A stretch of DNA of 64,000 bases. It comes from Methylotenera_A sp046594885 (GTDB taxonomy: Bacteria; Pseudomonadota; Gammaproteobacteria; Burkholderiales; Methylophilaceae). Of this stretch, positions 18,747 to 28,472 are shown piece after piece; position 1 is the stretch's first letter; each line of letters begins with the position of its first letter. The notes under the pieces were generated by a model. It saw only the letters and a list, made by a program, of their open reading frames with translations, searched no databases and was not told the origin of the DNA. The position numbers and the translations under genes are program-made. The stretch is taken from the NCBI GenBank assembly GCA_046594885.1, contig JBKJRD010000095.1:6405-70404 (forward strand). The letters are read 5' to 3'.

Positions 18747-21700
18747 ATGACGCTACCTGAACTCTCCATCAAACGGCATGTGCTGGCTTGGATGCTTTCG
18801 GGCGTGCTGGTATTGTTTGGCATTATCTCTTATCAAAGAATCGCCATTGATCGCTTTCCGCTGATTGAATTTCCTATTATCACGGTCACCACCACCTTAA
18901 AAGGTGCTAATCCAGACATTATCGATACCTCGGTGACCAGCGTGATTGAGTCAGCCATCAATACAACGGCTGGCATTGAACATATTCAATCCAGCTCGTC
19001 GCCTGGTGCGTCGGTGATTGTGATTACGTTTAAGCTTAAAAAAGATATTAATGTGGCTTATAACGAAGTGCAAGCCAAGCTAAATGAAGTGTTGCGCCGT
19101 TTACCCACTGACATTGATCCGCCTATTCTAAAAAAAGCTGAAACCAATGCTGAACCGGTTTTGTGGCTGGCGTTAAGCGGTGATAGAACGATTCAGCAAC
19201 TCAATGTTTACGCCTTAAATATCTTAAAAAAACGTTTAGAAACCATTGATGGCGTGGGTGAAGTGCAATTAGGTGGGCGGCGCGACCGCAATATCCGGGT
19301 TCTGCTCAAACCCGACCGTATGAACGCATACAAGTTAACCACGGCAGATATTGTGAATGCTTTTAATCGCGAGCATATTCAAGTGCCGGGTGGATTTTTG
19401 GTCAGCAAAAATGCTGAACGCCTGTTGAAACTAGACCTAGAGTTTCACAAGCTACCAGAATTAGCCAATATGGTGATTACCAGCCGAGACGGCGCGCCGA
19501 TTAAACTCAAAGATATTGCCAGCATTGAAGATGGGCTGACCGATTTTAGGCAACTAGCGCGCTTTAATGCCAAACCAACTGTTGGTTTGGGCATTATTAA
19601 AGTGCCTAATTCCAATACAGTGAATATCATTAATGAAGTAGAACGCCGTTTAGAAACTGAAATTCGGCCTAATCTGCCAGCAGGCATGAGCATTGAAGTT
19701 TCTGCGAATGAAGGCCCTTTTATTAAAGAAATGGTTAAAGCGTTGCAAGAGCATTTGCTGGAAGGCACACTTTTTGCCGCGATAATTGTGCTGATTTTTA
19801 TGCGCTCTTTTAGCTCCACATTGATGATTTGTCTAGAAATTCCTGTGTCGCTATTTGGCGCCATTGCCGTGATGTATTTTGCGGGCTACACATTTAACAG
19901 CATGACGCTGCTAGCCTTGTTACTGCTAGTTGGCGTGGTAGTCGATGATGCGATTGTGGTGCGCGAAAGTATTTTGCGCCACTTAACGGGCGAATTAGGG
20001 TCAGGATTACACAATGTTGACCTTAAAAACCCACAGGCGGTATTGGCGTTTCGCCAGCAAGCAACCATCAATGGCAGTCGCGAAATTGTGTTTGCAGTAT
20101 TAGCATCCTCATTGTCCCTTGTGTGTATTTTTGCCCCTGTGATTTTTATGGAAGGTATTATTGGCAAATTTTTTGAAGCCTTTGCCGTCGTCGTCACGGT
20201 AGGCGTGCTAGTGTCTTTGTTCGTTTCACTCACGCTTACACCAATGTTATGTTCGCGCTATCTTTCAAGTAATACAACACATGGCAGGCTTTATCATTCA
20301 CTGGATGGCTTTTTTGCAGGCTTAGATAGCTTTTATGCACGACTATTAAATCTGTCACTTAAACATCGCTGGAAAGTGGTTTTAATCACCACTTTGGTCG
20401 TGGCTTCTAGTGCTTTCTTTTTTAGCGCTGTCACTAAAGAATTTGTGCCTGAAGCCGATGAAGGCAAATTTACTGTTAGCTTTAAAACGCCATTAGGTTC
20501 TAGCTTGGAATATACCAACAGCCGACTCGACTTAATCGAAAAAGTAATGTTAAAACACACAGACGATGTGGCCAGCTTTTTCTCTGTGATAGGGGTCGGT
20601 CAACAAGGCCAAGTGAATGCTGGGCGAATCAGTGTGCGCTTAAAAGACAGGCATGAGCGCGCCAACTCGCAAAAAGAATTAATTAATCAGCTCAAAGTAG
20701 AGCTGGGTGAAATTCCTGGCGTACAGGCTTTTCCGGTGCCTGCAAGCATGGTGCGCGGCCAACGCTCTGAAAAATTACAATTTAATATTACCGGTCCCAA
20801 TATCGATAATGTCAGCAAATACGCTCAGTTAATCCAAGATAAATTAGCCAGCTCGCCAGGTTTTGGTAAGGTCGATTTAGATTTACAACTCGATTTACCG
20901 CAACTCAATATGCTAATCGACCGTGAACGTGCAGCAAGTTTCGGCATTAGCGCGGCAGATATTGCCAATGCAGTGAGCGTTTATGCAGGCGGCATTGATG
21001 TGGCCAAATTTAACGACGAAAATGGCGATGGCCAACGCTACGATATTCGCTTAAAAGCAGAAGAAGGTAATTTTAAAGAACCAGCAGATTTAAATAAGAT
21101 TTACTTGCGTGCCAATAATGGTGATTTGGTGCGCTTGGATAGCATTGCGCAATTTAAACAGGCATTAGGCGCAGCGACTATTGGACGATACGATTTGCAA
21201 TATGCGGCCAATTTATATGCCAGTCCATCTATTGCTTTGGGTGAAGCCGTTGAGCGCGTTGAAGCAGCGGCTAAAGAGATTTTACCTGCGGAATATAAAT
21301 ATAAATTATCTGGTCAAGCGGAAGAGTTTGCTAAAACCTTTAAAAATGTATCGTTTATATTTGCCTTGGCATTATTGTTGTTATACATGGTATTGGCCAG
21401 CCAATTTAATTCATTTTTGCAACCATTAATCGTCATGGTGGCACAGCCGCTGGCCATTATAGGTGGTATATTTGCACTTTGGTTAACGGGTAATAGCCTG
21501 AATATTTTCTCAATGATTGGCTTGGTTTTACTTATTGGTTTGGTCGCCAAAAATTCTATTTTATTGGTCGATTTAACCAACCAGTTGCGTAACAAAGGCC
21601 AATCCATTAACCAAGCACTGCTAAATGCCTGCCCTATCCGCATGCGGCCTGTATTGATGACATCGTTGACGGTTATATTAGCACTGCTTCCTGCCGCACT

Positions 21701-21854
21701 GGGTTTAGGTGCTGGCTCTGAAACCAACGGCCCGCTTTCGGTTGCAGTGATCGGCGGCATGATCTCATCTACACTACTAACTTTGGTTGTGGTGCCTGCG
21801 ATGTATTCGTTAGCGATGCATGGGGCTGAAAAATTAAGCCGAAAAAGTAGTTAA
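18747..21854 (+). CDS. RND family multidrug efflux transporter (HAE1/AcrB type)
   Basis: A 1035-aa inner-membrane proton-driven pump with the RND layout: one N-terminal helix, a large periplasmic domain (about 40-330), six helices, a second periplasmic domain (about 555-860) and the final helices. The proton-relay aspartates are in GVVVDDAIVVRES, and the second-half LVAKNSILLVDL segment is present. The HAE1 class is inferred from the opening LSIKRHVLAWML...IDRFPLIEFP. Substrate is unknown. Confidence 0.93.
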   Translation: MTLPELSIKRHVLAWMLSGVLVLFGIISYQRIAIDRFPLIEFPIITVTTTLKGANPDIIDTSVTSVIESAINTTAGIEHIQSSSSPGASVIVITFKLKKDINVAYNEVQAKLNEVLRRLPTDIDPPILKKAETNAEPVLWLALSGDRTIQQLNVYALNILKKRLETIDGVGEVQLGGRRDRNIRVLLKPDRMNAYKLTTADIVNAFNREHIQVPGGFLVSKNAERLLKLDLEFHKLPELANMVITSRDGAPIKLKDIASIEDGLTDFRQLARFNAKPTVGLGIIKVPNSNTVNIINEVERRLETEIRPNLPAGMSIEVSANEGPFIKEMVKALQEHLLEGTLFAAIIVLIFMRSFSSTLMICLEIPVSLFGAIAVMYFAGYTFNSMTLLALLLLVGVVVDDAIVVRESILRHLTGELGSGLHNVDLKNPQAVLAFRQQATINGSREIVFAVLASSLSLVCIFAPVIFMEGIIGKFFEAFAVVVTVGVLVSLFVSLTLTPMLCSRYLSSNTTHGRLYHSLDGFFAGLDSFYARLLNLSLKHRWKVVLITTLVVASSAFFFSAVTKEFVPEADEGKFTVSFKTPLGSSLEYTNSRLDLIEKVMLKHTDDVASFFSVIGVGQQGQVNAGRISVRLKDRHERANSQKELINQLKVELGEIPGVQAFPVPASMVRGQRSEKLQFNITGPNIDNVSKYAQLIQDKLASSPGFGKVDLDLQLDLPQLNMLIDRERAASFGISAADIANAVSVYAGGIDVAKFNDENGDGQRYDIRLKAEEGNFKEPADLNKIYLRANNGDLVRLDSIAQFKQALGAATIGRYDLQYAANLYASPSIALGEAVERVEAAAKEILPAEYKYKLSGQAEEFAKTFKNVSFIFALALLLLYMVLASQFNSFLQPLIVMVAQPLAIIGGIFALWLTGNSLNIFSMIGLVLLIGLVAKNSILLVDLTNQLRNKGQSINQALLNACPIRMRPVLMTSLTVILALLPAALGLGAGSETNGPLSVAVIGGMISSTLLTLVVVPAMYSLAMHGAEKLSRKSS

Positions 21855-21886
21855 CTTGCTAAGTTGTATCATCTAAGCAATTAGCG

Positions 21887-22414
21887 TTAAATAATTTTAA
21901 CCAAATATTCCAAAGTTAAGCCAGTTACTTTAGGCTGCCATAGCGCACTACTTTCAGGGAAATTTTTAAACTCGCCACTGCGCGCATAACCTAGCCGCGC
22001 ATAAAAAGCGATTAATTCTTCCCTTAGCGTGATTACTGCCATATGAAAGCCGACAACGCGCCATTCTCTTAAGGCAATCGCCTCTGCTGCTTGAATCATG
22101 CTGGTGCCGTGACCTTTATTTTGTATAGTGGGTTTAACGGCAATCATGCCAAAGTGGGCGGTATTTCTGCCGTGTGCAGCTTGGCGTTCGCAGCATATTG
22201 TCGCAACAATCCCATCGCGCAGCACACCCACTAATATAAACGCATCTTCACGTTTAATAATGCTGGCAATTTCTGGCGTGGTGGTGCGTAAACCATCGAG
22301 AATATCGGCTTCAGTTGTCCAGCCTGCGCGGCTACTTTCACCGCGATAGGCAGAATTAATTAAGGCTGCAATCGCTTGCGCATCAACCAACTCGGCTTTA
22401 TGAAAATGTAGCAT
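21887..22414 (-). CDS. GNAT family N-acetyltransferase
   Basis: A 175-aa protein with the GNAT fold. Motif A for acetyl-CoA binding reads IAVKPTIQNKGHGTSMIQAAE (Q-x-x-G-x-G/A form), preceded by the beta-strand HFGMIAV, and the late helix-strand LIAFYARLGYARSG is typical. The substrate is not predictable. Transcribed leftward, convergent with the RND genes. Confidence 0.85.
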   Translation of the reverse strand: MLHFHKAELVDAQAIAALINSAYRGESSRAGWTTEADILDGLRTTTPEIASIIKREDAFILVGVLRDGIVATICCERQAAHGRNTAHFGMIAVKPTIQNKGHGTSMIQAAEAIALREWRVVGFHMAVITLREELIAFYARLGYARSGEFKNFPESSALWQPKVTGLTLEYLVKII

Positions 22415-22437
22415 GATAAAAGTTAACGCTTTTTTGG

Positions 22438-22492
22438 GGTTAAGTTGATTGGTTTAAGTTGATGAATTTAAGTTAATGGGTTAAGTTTTAAT
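22438..22492. repeat. Four degenerate ~14-nt tandem copies of a TTAAGTT unit
   Basis: Units starting at 22438, 22451, 22465 and 22479 share the core G(G/A)TT(T)AAGTT(G/A)AT. The last copy contains the stop codon of the dicarboxylate symporter gene. Read directly from the sequence; function unknown. Confidence 0.6.
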
Positions 22493-23716
22493 CACTAACT
22501 TTTGCACAACTAAGCTACCAATCATATCGCCTTGCACATTCACAGTGGTGCGAATCGTATCCAATAATCTATCTATGGGTAACAAAATCGCAATCGCCTC
22601 TGCTGGCAAACCCACGCTTTGCAATACCATCACCATCGTCACCATGCCGGCGCTGGGAATGCCCGGTGCGCCTACTGCAGCAATCATCGCGGTAAAAAAT
22701 ACAATCATTTGTTGGGTTAAGTTAAGCTCTATGCCAACTAAATTTGCAATAAATAAAGCCGCGGCGGCCTCATACAATGCGGTGCCATCCATATTCATGG
22801 TGGCGCCCAGTGGCACCACAAAACCTGCCACCTCTGGCTTTACATGCAAATGTTGCGTGGTGCAACGCATGGTCACAGGCAAGGTAGCAGAACTGGAACT
22901 GGTGGCAAATGCGGTAATCAGCGCCTCACGCGCGCCACGCCAAAACCACATGGGTGTTTTACCCGTAATTAAGTAGAGCAGTAGTGGCAAAATCACCACG
23001 CCATGCAATAGTGTAGTGCCAATGACCACTGACATAAATTCTGCCATAGTGCCCAGCATAGTCACGTCTTGTGTGGCCACTAATTTGATTAGCAAGGCCG
23101 CAATGCCAAACGGCGCTAACACCATTACCCAGCCGACGATGCGCATGGTGAGCTCTAAACCTTCTTGCAATAAAACCAGAATATTTTTATAGCGCTCACC
23201 GCCGACTACTAAGGCAATGCCTAAAATCAGCGCGAATATCACCACTGCCAGCACATTCCCCGTTGCCAAAGCGGTAAAAGGGTTCATAAACAAACCATGT
23301 AAAAACTGGGCGAAAAATTCGGGTAACGGCAATTGTTGTGCAGAGAAATTTTGCATAGCATCTGCAAACATATTGATTTCTAAGCCTGCGCCAGGTTTAA
23401 AATAATTGCTGGCTAGCAGACCTAAAGTAATGGCGATAACCATGGTAAAGCCAAAAAATAACAGGGTCGTGATCCACACGCGGTGCATTTGCTGATGCTG
23501 GCGCAAATTTGCAATACCCACTGCAATGCTGCAAAATACCAAAGGAATCAAAATCATTTTAAGCAAATCAATAAACAAAGTGCCGATTAAACCCGATGCA
23601 TAAAGCCCGCTTTGCGCATAGTGATTACTCACACCAAGCTGCTGAAAATACACGCCAACTAACACGCCAATAAAAGCGGCTAACAAAATCTGTGCGTTTA
23701 AGCTGGGCATTTTCAT
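22481..23716 (-). CDS. Dicarboxylate/amino acid:cation symporter (DctA/GltP family)
   Basis: A 411-aa DAACS-family (SLC1-type) secondary transporter with about eight membrane helices and two re-entrant loops. The serine-rich hairpin ATSSSSATLPVT and the NMDGTAL motif (GATMNMDGTALYEA) that forms the sodium/substrate site are present. I start at ATG 23716 (MKMPSLN); the TTG at 23722 lies two codons further upstream. Whether it carries C4-dicarboxylates, glutamate or another acid is not decidable. Confidence 0.9.
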   Translation of the reverse strand: MKMPSLNAQILLAAFIGVLVGVYFQQLGVSNHYAQSGLYASGLIGTLFIDLLKMILIPLVFCSIAVGIANLRQHQQMHRVWITTLLFFGFTMVIAITLGLLASNYFKPGAGLEINMFADAMQNFSAQQLPLPEFFAQFLHGLFMNPFTALATGNVLAVVIFALILGIALVVGGERYKNILVLLQEGLELTMRIVGWVMVLAPFGIAALLIKLVATQDVTMLGTMAEFMSVVIGTTLLHGVVILPLLLYLITGKTPMWFWRGAREALITAFATSSSSATLPVTMRCTTQHLHVKPEVAGFVVPLGATMNMDGTALYEAAAALFIANLVGIELNLTQQMIVFFTAMIAAVGAPGIPSAGMVTMVMVLQSVGLPAEAIAILLPIDRLLDTIRTTVNVQGDMIGSLVVQKLVIKT

Positions 23717-23787
23717 GTGCAATACTACTTTGCTAGATTACGCTTTAAGCGTTGATTCATGTGTTGGCCTAATATTAATAACTACGG

Positions 23788-25221
23788 CTATTTCTTCGCC
23801 ACTACTTTTTTACGTGGCTGTTTCTTAGGTATCTTTATAAATTCTTGCTCGCTATCCTCTGCACTCACAACAGATGCTTTAATATTTTCAATCAGTTCCG
23901 CCGTTTCTTGCACCACTTCTGCTTTCATTTTAGCTGCGTCAGCTGGATTAATTTTTTCAAATACCGCAGCAAAAAAGCCATCTGTGCCATGCAAATGCGG
24001 CAATAATTTTAAATAACGGCCAGTATCAAGTTTAATTTGCTGATGACTTAACACCTCATTTGCAGCAATTAATTTAAAGTCTGAGTTTTCGAGCAAAAAT
24101 GCTTCTGCAATGGCCTCATTTTCGTCACTTAACAAGCTGCAAGTGGCATAAATCAAACGCCCACCTGCTTTGGTTAACTTGGCCGCACGCGCCAAAATGG
24201 CTGCTTGTTTAGTGTTAAGTTCAGCAATATCGGCTTCTTCAAAACGCCATTTTAAATCTGGATTACGGCGCAGTGTGCCAAAGCCACTGCATGGCGCATC
24301 GACTAAAACGCGGTCAAATTTAGCGTTAAGTCGTTTTAGTTTAGGGTCAGATTCTGAGCTGATCACTTGCGCATGCAAATTAGATAAACCAGAGCGCTTA
24401 AGCCGTTTACCTAAGTTAGTTAAGCGTTTTTCAGAAATATCAAAAGCATACAAACGCCCGGTGTTTTTCATCAAAGCGCCAATCGCCAGCGTTTTTCCAC
24501 CCGCTCCCGCGCAAAAATCTGCCACCATTTGGCCGCGTTTCGGGGCGACCAAATAGGTTAACAATTGGCTACCTTCATCTTGTACTTCAATTTTTCCCGC
24601 TTCAAATAACACATGCTTACTAATGTTTAAACGCGCGCCCATGCGAATGCCAATGGGCGAATAAGGCGTTATTTCAATCACGTTGTCTTTGATGGTATTT
24701 TCTGCCAGCATACGCGCTAATACTTCTTCGCGCGTTCCCTTAATCGTGTTTACACGCAAATCTAGTGCGGCTTGCTCAAACATACTACGGCAAATAGTCA
24801 AGGCCTCGGCTTCTCCATATTGCGCTACCAGCTTAGCCCAAAGCCAATCACGCACATCGGCTTGCACTGCCAACGGCAAATCTTGAGTAGACTTGGCTTT
24901 AATGGCATGCGCCCACTCGGTTTGCTGCTCATTTAAAATCGGCTCTAACTCGCGGATGCTTTTGCCTTCCACTTTTAATAACCACGCCAAAATCAATTTG
25001 CGTGCGTCATCTGGGTCGTTGGCATCATTTGCAGTAACTGCACTTAAATAACGTAAACGCCTTAAAACACCGTAAACGCTCTCTGCCACAAACGCGCGAT
25101 CTTTAGTGCCTAAATCGCGATTATTGCGAAAAAATTCACCTAATTTAGCATCTGCTGGACTGTTAAAATCCAACAGATTGGTGAGCAACATGGCTGCTTG
25201 GCGCAGTAAATTTGGAGTCAT
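23788..25221 (-). CDS. RsmB/NOP family rRNA (cytosine-C5)-methyltransferase
   Basis: A 477-aa SAM-dependent RNA methyltransferase. An N-terminal NusB-like helical domain (about 1-140) precedes the catalytic domain with the SAM-binding VADFCAGAGGKTLAIG, the PCSG loop (VDAPCSGFGTLRRNPD) and the nucleophile motif ATCSLL. The last 60 residues are charged and poorly conserved, ending in a basic PRKKVVAKK. The likely target is 16S rRNA m5C967, by analogy with RsmB; the extra C terminus makes exact orthology less certain. It lies downstream of DUF3108 and purM. Confidence 0.88.
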   Translation of the reverse strand: MTPNLLRQAAMLLTNLLDFNSPADAKLGEFFRNNRDLGTKDRAFVAESVYGVLRRLRYLSAVTANDANDPDDARKLILAWLLKVEGKSIRELEPILNEQQTEWAHAIKAKSTQDLPLAVQADVRDWLWAKLVAQYGEAEALTICRSMFEQAALDLRVNTIKGTREEVLARMLAENTIKDNVIEITPYSPIGIRMGARLNISKHVLFEAGKIEVQDEGSQLLTYLVAPKRGQMVADFCAGAGGKTLAIGALMKNTGRLYAFDISEKRLTNLGKRLKRSGLSNLHAQVISSESDPKLKRLNAKFDRVLVDAPCSGFGTLRRNPDLKWRFEEADIAELNTKQAAILARAAKLTKAGGRLIYATCSLLSDENEAIAEAFLLENSDFKLIAANEVLSHQQIKLDTGRYLKLLPHLHGTDGFFAAVFEKINPADAAKMKAEVVQETAELIENIKASVVSAEDSEQEFIKIPKKQPRKKVVAKK

Positions 25222-25385
25222 GATTAACTTTATTAAACAAGTTTTGGTTAAATGAATAGGCGATTATAACTTGTTAGCCAAGAATTGCAGGGGATATTAA
25301 GAGACGCAATATTGCGCTAAAATTACACAAATATCATGGCTAGGGCTAATTATTTGGGACTGTTGTGTTGAACTTTGTCTATAAC

Positions 25386-26099
25386 TTATTGCACATTAAT
25401 TTTGGTTAAGGTTTGCTCAAAATTTGCGCCATCATCATCGATTAAATTGTATTGCACAGGCAAATAGAATTGCTCTTCTGCCAACCAAAGTTGTTTTTTA
25501 TCATCGCCATTTGCTGGCGAGTTGGCAATATGCAGCGTTTTAAATACTTGGCCTGCCGCGTTTAATTTTAAATCGCGCGCCACCACATTGTATTCATAAT
25601 GATTGAGTTTTTTGCCGGTTGTTAATGTCACCTTGATGGCGTTTTGGCCTACACGCGCTTGAGTGGGTTGCGTAAACATAAACTGATAGGCGTAACTGAG
25701 TAAATCTTGTGTGCCTTTTTCTAGCGCTTGTGTTTTCGCTTTGCCTTTTACCTGCATATTGAGTACATTTTTATCCCAATCAAAGTCATTAATCAGGGAT
25801 TTTTTAGCGTTATCGCCTTGATGCAATTCAAAATGTGTTGGCTTTAAACCCTCTTTTGTTACGTTACCACTACTTAACAGCCTGCGCTCGCCCAGTAAAG
25901 CATAAATGCCTATACCTTTTGTGACAGATTCAATTTTGTACTGGCTACCATCTTGACTGAAATTTTCGACCACATTGGCGAATACTTTACCATCGCGTTT
26001 TAATTCATACGCTAATTGAATATTTTTTGGCACAGCGTGTGCAATCACGCCATAAAGCGCGAGGCAGAAAAAAATAATCCATTGATTTTGCTTAAACAT
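25386..26099 (-). CDS. DUF3108 domain-containing periplasmic protein
   Basis: A 237-aa exported protein with a signal peptide (residues 1-22) and a beta-rich mature part. The pattern AYELKRDGKVFANV near the start and LNHYEYNVVARDLKLNAAGQVFKTLHI later is that of DUF3108, a family of unknown role commonly found beside purM/purN in betaproteobacteria. It lies 64 nt downstream of purM with a hairpin between them. Confidence 0.85.
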   Translation of the reverse strand: MFKQNQWIIFFCLALYGVIAHAVPKNIQLAYELKRDGKVFANVVENFSQDGSQYKIESVTKGIGIYALLGERRLLSSGNVTKEGLKPTHFELHQGDNAKKSLINDFDWDKNVLNMQVKGKAKTQALEKGTQDLLSYAYQFMFTQPTQARVGQNAIKVTLTTGKKLNHYEYNVVARDLKLNAAGQVFKTLHIANSPANGDDKKQLWLAEEQFYLPVQYNLIDDDGANFEQTLTKINVQ

Positions 26100-26131
26100 T
26101 CGATGTTTTCCAAATTATTAAATGACGTTAT

Positions 26132-26159
26132 ACAACGCATAGCACCATGGATGCGTTGT
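26132..26159. repeat. Inverted repeat between purM and the DUF3108 gene
   Basis: ACAACGCAT (26132-26140) and ATGCGTTGT (26151-26159) form a perfect 9-bp stem with a 10-nt loop. No U-tract follows on the minus strand, so it may be an intercistronic stabiliser or attenuator rather than an intrinsic terminator. Confidence 0.55.
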
Positions 26160-26163
26160 CAAT

Positions 26164-27243
26164 TTAAACAACAACAGTAGCGGCTTCGCCTGCCTGTTGT
26201 GCGCGAATCATACCGATTTCATACACGGTTTCACCAGCTGATTCTAACAATTGCTTAGCGGCGGCGGCATCCGTTTTAGCCATAATCACCACCATGCCAA
26301 TGCCACAGTTAAAAGTTCTGTACATTTCACTGTGCGTAATGTTGCCCTGTGCCTGCAACCATTGAAATAAAGGTGGCAAATCCCAGCTTTTTGCATTGAT
26401 TTGTGCGGTTAAGTGAGCGGGTAATACGCGTGGAATGTTCTCTGTAATGCCGCCGCCCGTAATATGCGCCATGCCTTTAACTGGCAGCGCATCAATCAAC
26501 TTAAGTAGTGATTTCACATAAATTTTGGTCGGCGCCATCACCACATCTTTGAATTTTCGTCCGCCAAAAAAACCATCCGCATCTGATTCAAAATCAATGC
26601 CAGATTGGCTAATTAACTTACGAATGAGTGAATAACCATTGGAATGCGCGCCGCTTGAAGCCAAGCCCAGCAATACATCACCAGCGGTTATGCTTAAGCC
26701 ATTAATGATTTTTTCTTTATCCACACAACCCACTGCAAAGCCAGCCAAATCGTATTCGCCTGCTGGGTACATGCCTGGCATTTCTGCCGTTTCACCACCC
26801 ACCAACGCGCAGCCAGATTGTTCGCAACCTTCTGCAATGCCCTTAATCACTTGCGCCGCAGTACCTACTTCTAATTTACCGCAAGCAAAATAATCCAAGA
26901 AAAACAGTGGCTCTGCGCCTTGCACCAAAATATCGTTGACACTCATGGCGACTAAATCAATGCCAACCGTGTCATGCTTATTCAGCTCAAAAGCTAGCTT
27001 TAACTTAGTTCCCACGCCATCGGTGCCAGAAACCAACACTGGATTTTTAAATTTTTTAGGCATTTCAAACAACGAGCCAAATCCGCCAATGCCAGCCAAC
27101 ACTTCCGGGCGCATGGTACGTTTTGCAAATGGTTTAATTTGCTCTACTAAAGCATCGCCGGCTTCCATATCAACGCCAGCATCACGGTAGCTGATGGAAT
27201 TTGTGTTGGCGCTGGCACTTTTGTCAGGGTTAGTCGTGTTCAA
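26164..27243 (-). CDS. purM: Phosphoribosylformylglycinamidine cyclo-ligase
   Basis: AIR synthetase, the fifth step of purine biosynthesis: ATP-dependent closure of FGAM to 5-aminoimidazole ribonucleotide. Family motifs are complete: SYRDAGVD, the glycine-rich GIGGFGSLF, SGTDGVGTKLKLA, ALVGGETAEMPGMY and HITGGGITENIPR. The start is uncertain: TTG at 27243 gives a short leader before SYRDAGVD, while another TTG at 27270 would add nine residues. Divergent from the PerM-like gene. Confidence 0.95.
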   Translation of the reverse strand: MNTTNPDKSASANTNSISYRDAGVDMEAGDALVEQIKPFAKRTMRPEVLAGIGGFGSLFEMPKKFKNPVLVSGTDGVGTKLKLAFELNKHDTVGIDLVAMSVNDILVQGAEPLFFLDYFACGKLEVGTAAQVIKGIAEGCEQSGCALVGGETAEMPGMYPAGEYDLAGFAVGCVDKEKIINGLSITAGDVLLGLASSGAHSNGYSLIRKLISQSGIDFESDADGFFGGRKFKDVVMAPTKIYVKSLLKLIDALPVKGMAHITGGGITENIPRVLPAHLTAQINAKSWDLPPLFQWLQAQGNITHSEMYRTFNCGIGMVVIMAKTDAAAAKQLLESAGETVYEIGMIRAQQAGEAATVVV

Positions 27244-27337
27244 AACTGTTCTCGATTCAATTAATTGCAATGTGGCTATTTAATATTCAGTATAATTTTA
27301 ACTTAACCCTTATTTTAACTCAGTATTTAATCCAACC

Positions 27338-28444
27338 ATGGCTAATCCACCAAAAAACACGCGCAAACCATCATCTGACCAGCATATTTTTGCAGATAAC
27401 CGCTGGCTCATTTTAAGTGCAGCTTTTTTGCTGCTATTGTATTTTTTGGCGCCAGTGCTCACGCCATTTTTAACGGCGGCAATTTTGGCCTATATGTGCG
27501 ATCCACTGGTCGATAAATTAAGTACTGTAGGTTATAAAAAATATCAATTTGGGCGCACCACCGCCACAGTGTTGGTGATGCTGGCGATTATTGGTGCTAT
27601 AACATTATTACTACTGATTATTATTCCTGTACTACAAAAACAATCACTGCTGATTATTGAACGTTTGCCTAATTTAATTACCCATTTACGCACTACCGCA
27701 GAGCCGTGGTTACAAAAAAACTTTGGTATTAGCTTGGCAATTGATAGTGCTCACATTCAAGACATTATCTCTAAAAACTGGAAAACCGCAGGCGGAATAT
27801 TAGGCGATGTGCTGCAATCGGCTGGCAGTAACAGCATGGCGCTCATAGGCATTATCGCCAATATTTTATTATTACCAGTTGTGCTGTTTTATTTATTGCG
27901 CGATTGGGATGAATTAATAGCAGGCGCAAGCAATTTAATTCCGCGCGACATCGTGGGCAAAACAACTGAAATCGCACAAGAAATCGACAAAATGCTGGCT
28001 GAGTTTTTTCGCGGTCAATTTATTGTGATGATGATCATGAGTGTGTTTTACGCGGCTGGCTTATGGTTGGCTGGATTAGACATGGCTTTACCCATCGGTA
28101 TTGTTGCAGGTCTATTAAATTTTGTACCGTATTTAGGCCCCGCCATTGGTATGGGCTTGGCTTTATTAATTGGCGCGCTGCAATTTAGTAGTTTTGGTCA
28201 GTTAATCCCCGTTTTTTTGGTATTTGGAATCGGCCAGCTTATTGAAAGCAACTTTATTACACCAAAATTGGTAGGCGAACGTATTGGTTTGCATCCAGTT
28301 GTGGTGATTTTTGCATTGCTTGCAGGCGGGCAATTATTTGGCTTCTCTGGCGTATTGCTTGCGTTACCAGTGACTGCCGCCATTGCTGTTGGCCTGCGTC
28401 ATACCAGAGATAACTATTTTGATAGCGATACTTATCTTAAATAG
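27338..28444 (+). CDS. AI-2E family transporter (PerM-like permease)
   Basis: A 368-aa membrane protein of the UPF0118/AI-2E exporter family with about eight hydrophobic segments. It carries the typical PVLQKQSLLIIERLPNLI region, the LLRDWDEL motif and the conserved block AGLLNFVPYLGPAIG followed by FITPKLVGERIGLHPVVVI. Members have been linked to autoinducer-2 or other small-molecule export, but substrate cannot be assigned. hda follows 28 nt downstream, the same order as perM-hda neighbourhoods elsewhere. Confidence 0.88.
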   Translation: MANPPKNTRKPSSDQHIFADNRWLILSAAFLLLLYFLAPVLTPFLTAAILAYMCDPLVDKLSTVGYKKYQFGRTTATVLVMLAIIGAITLLLLIIIPVLQKQSLLIIERLPNLITHLRTTAEPWLQKNFGISLAIDSAHIQDIISKNWKTAGGILGDVLQSAGSNSMALIGIIANILLLPVVLFYLLRDWDELIAGASNLIPRDIVGKTTEIAQEIDKMLAEFFRGQFIVMMIMSVFYAAGLWLAGLDMALPIGIVAGLLNFVPYLGPAIGMGLALLIGALQFSSFGQLIPVFLVFGIGQLIESNFITPKLVGERIGLHPVVVIFALLAGGQLFGFSGVLLALPVTAAIAVGLRHTRDNYFDSDTYLK

Positions 28445-28472
28445 CCTAAAAACAGTTTCTGCGTATTTTCTG

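Noticed and set aside
22545..22976. Rightward open frame inside the dicarboxylate symporter
   Set aside because: It is antisense to a complete DAACS transporter with intact motifs.
25305..25316. CGCAATATTGCG palindrome between rsmB and DUF3108
   Set aside because: Twelve-base palindromes occur by chance at this composition and it is not placed like an operator or terminator.
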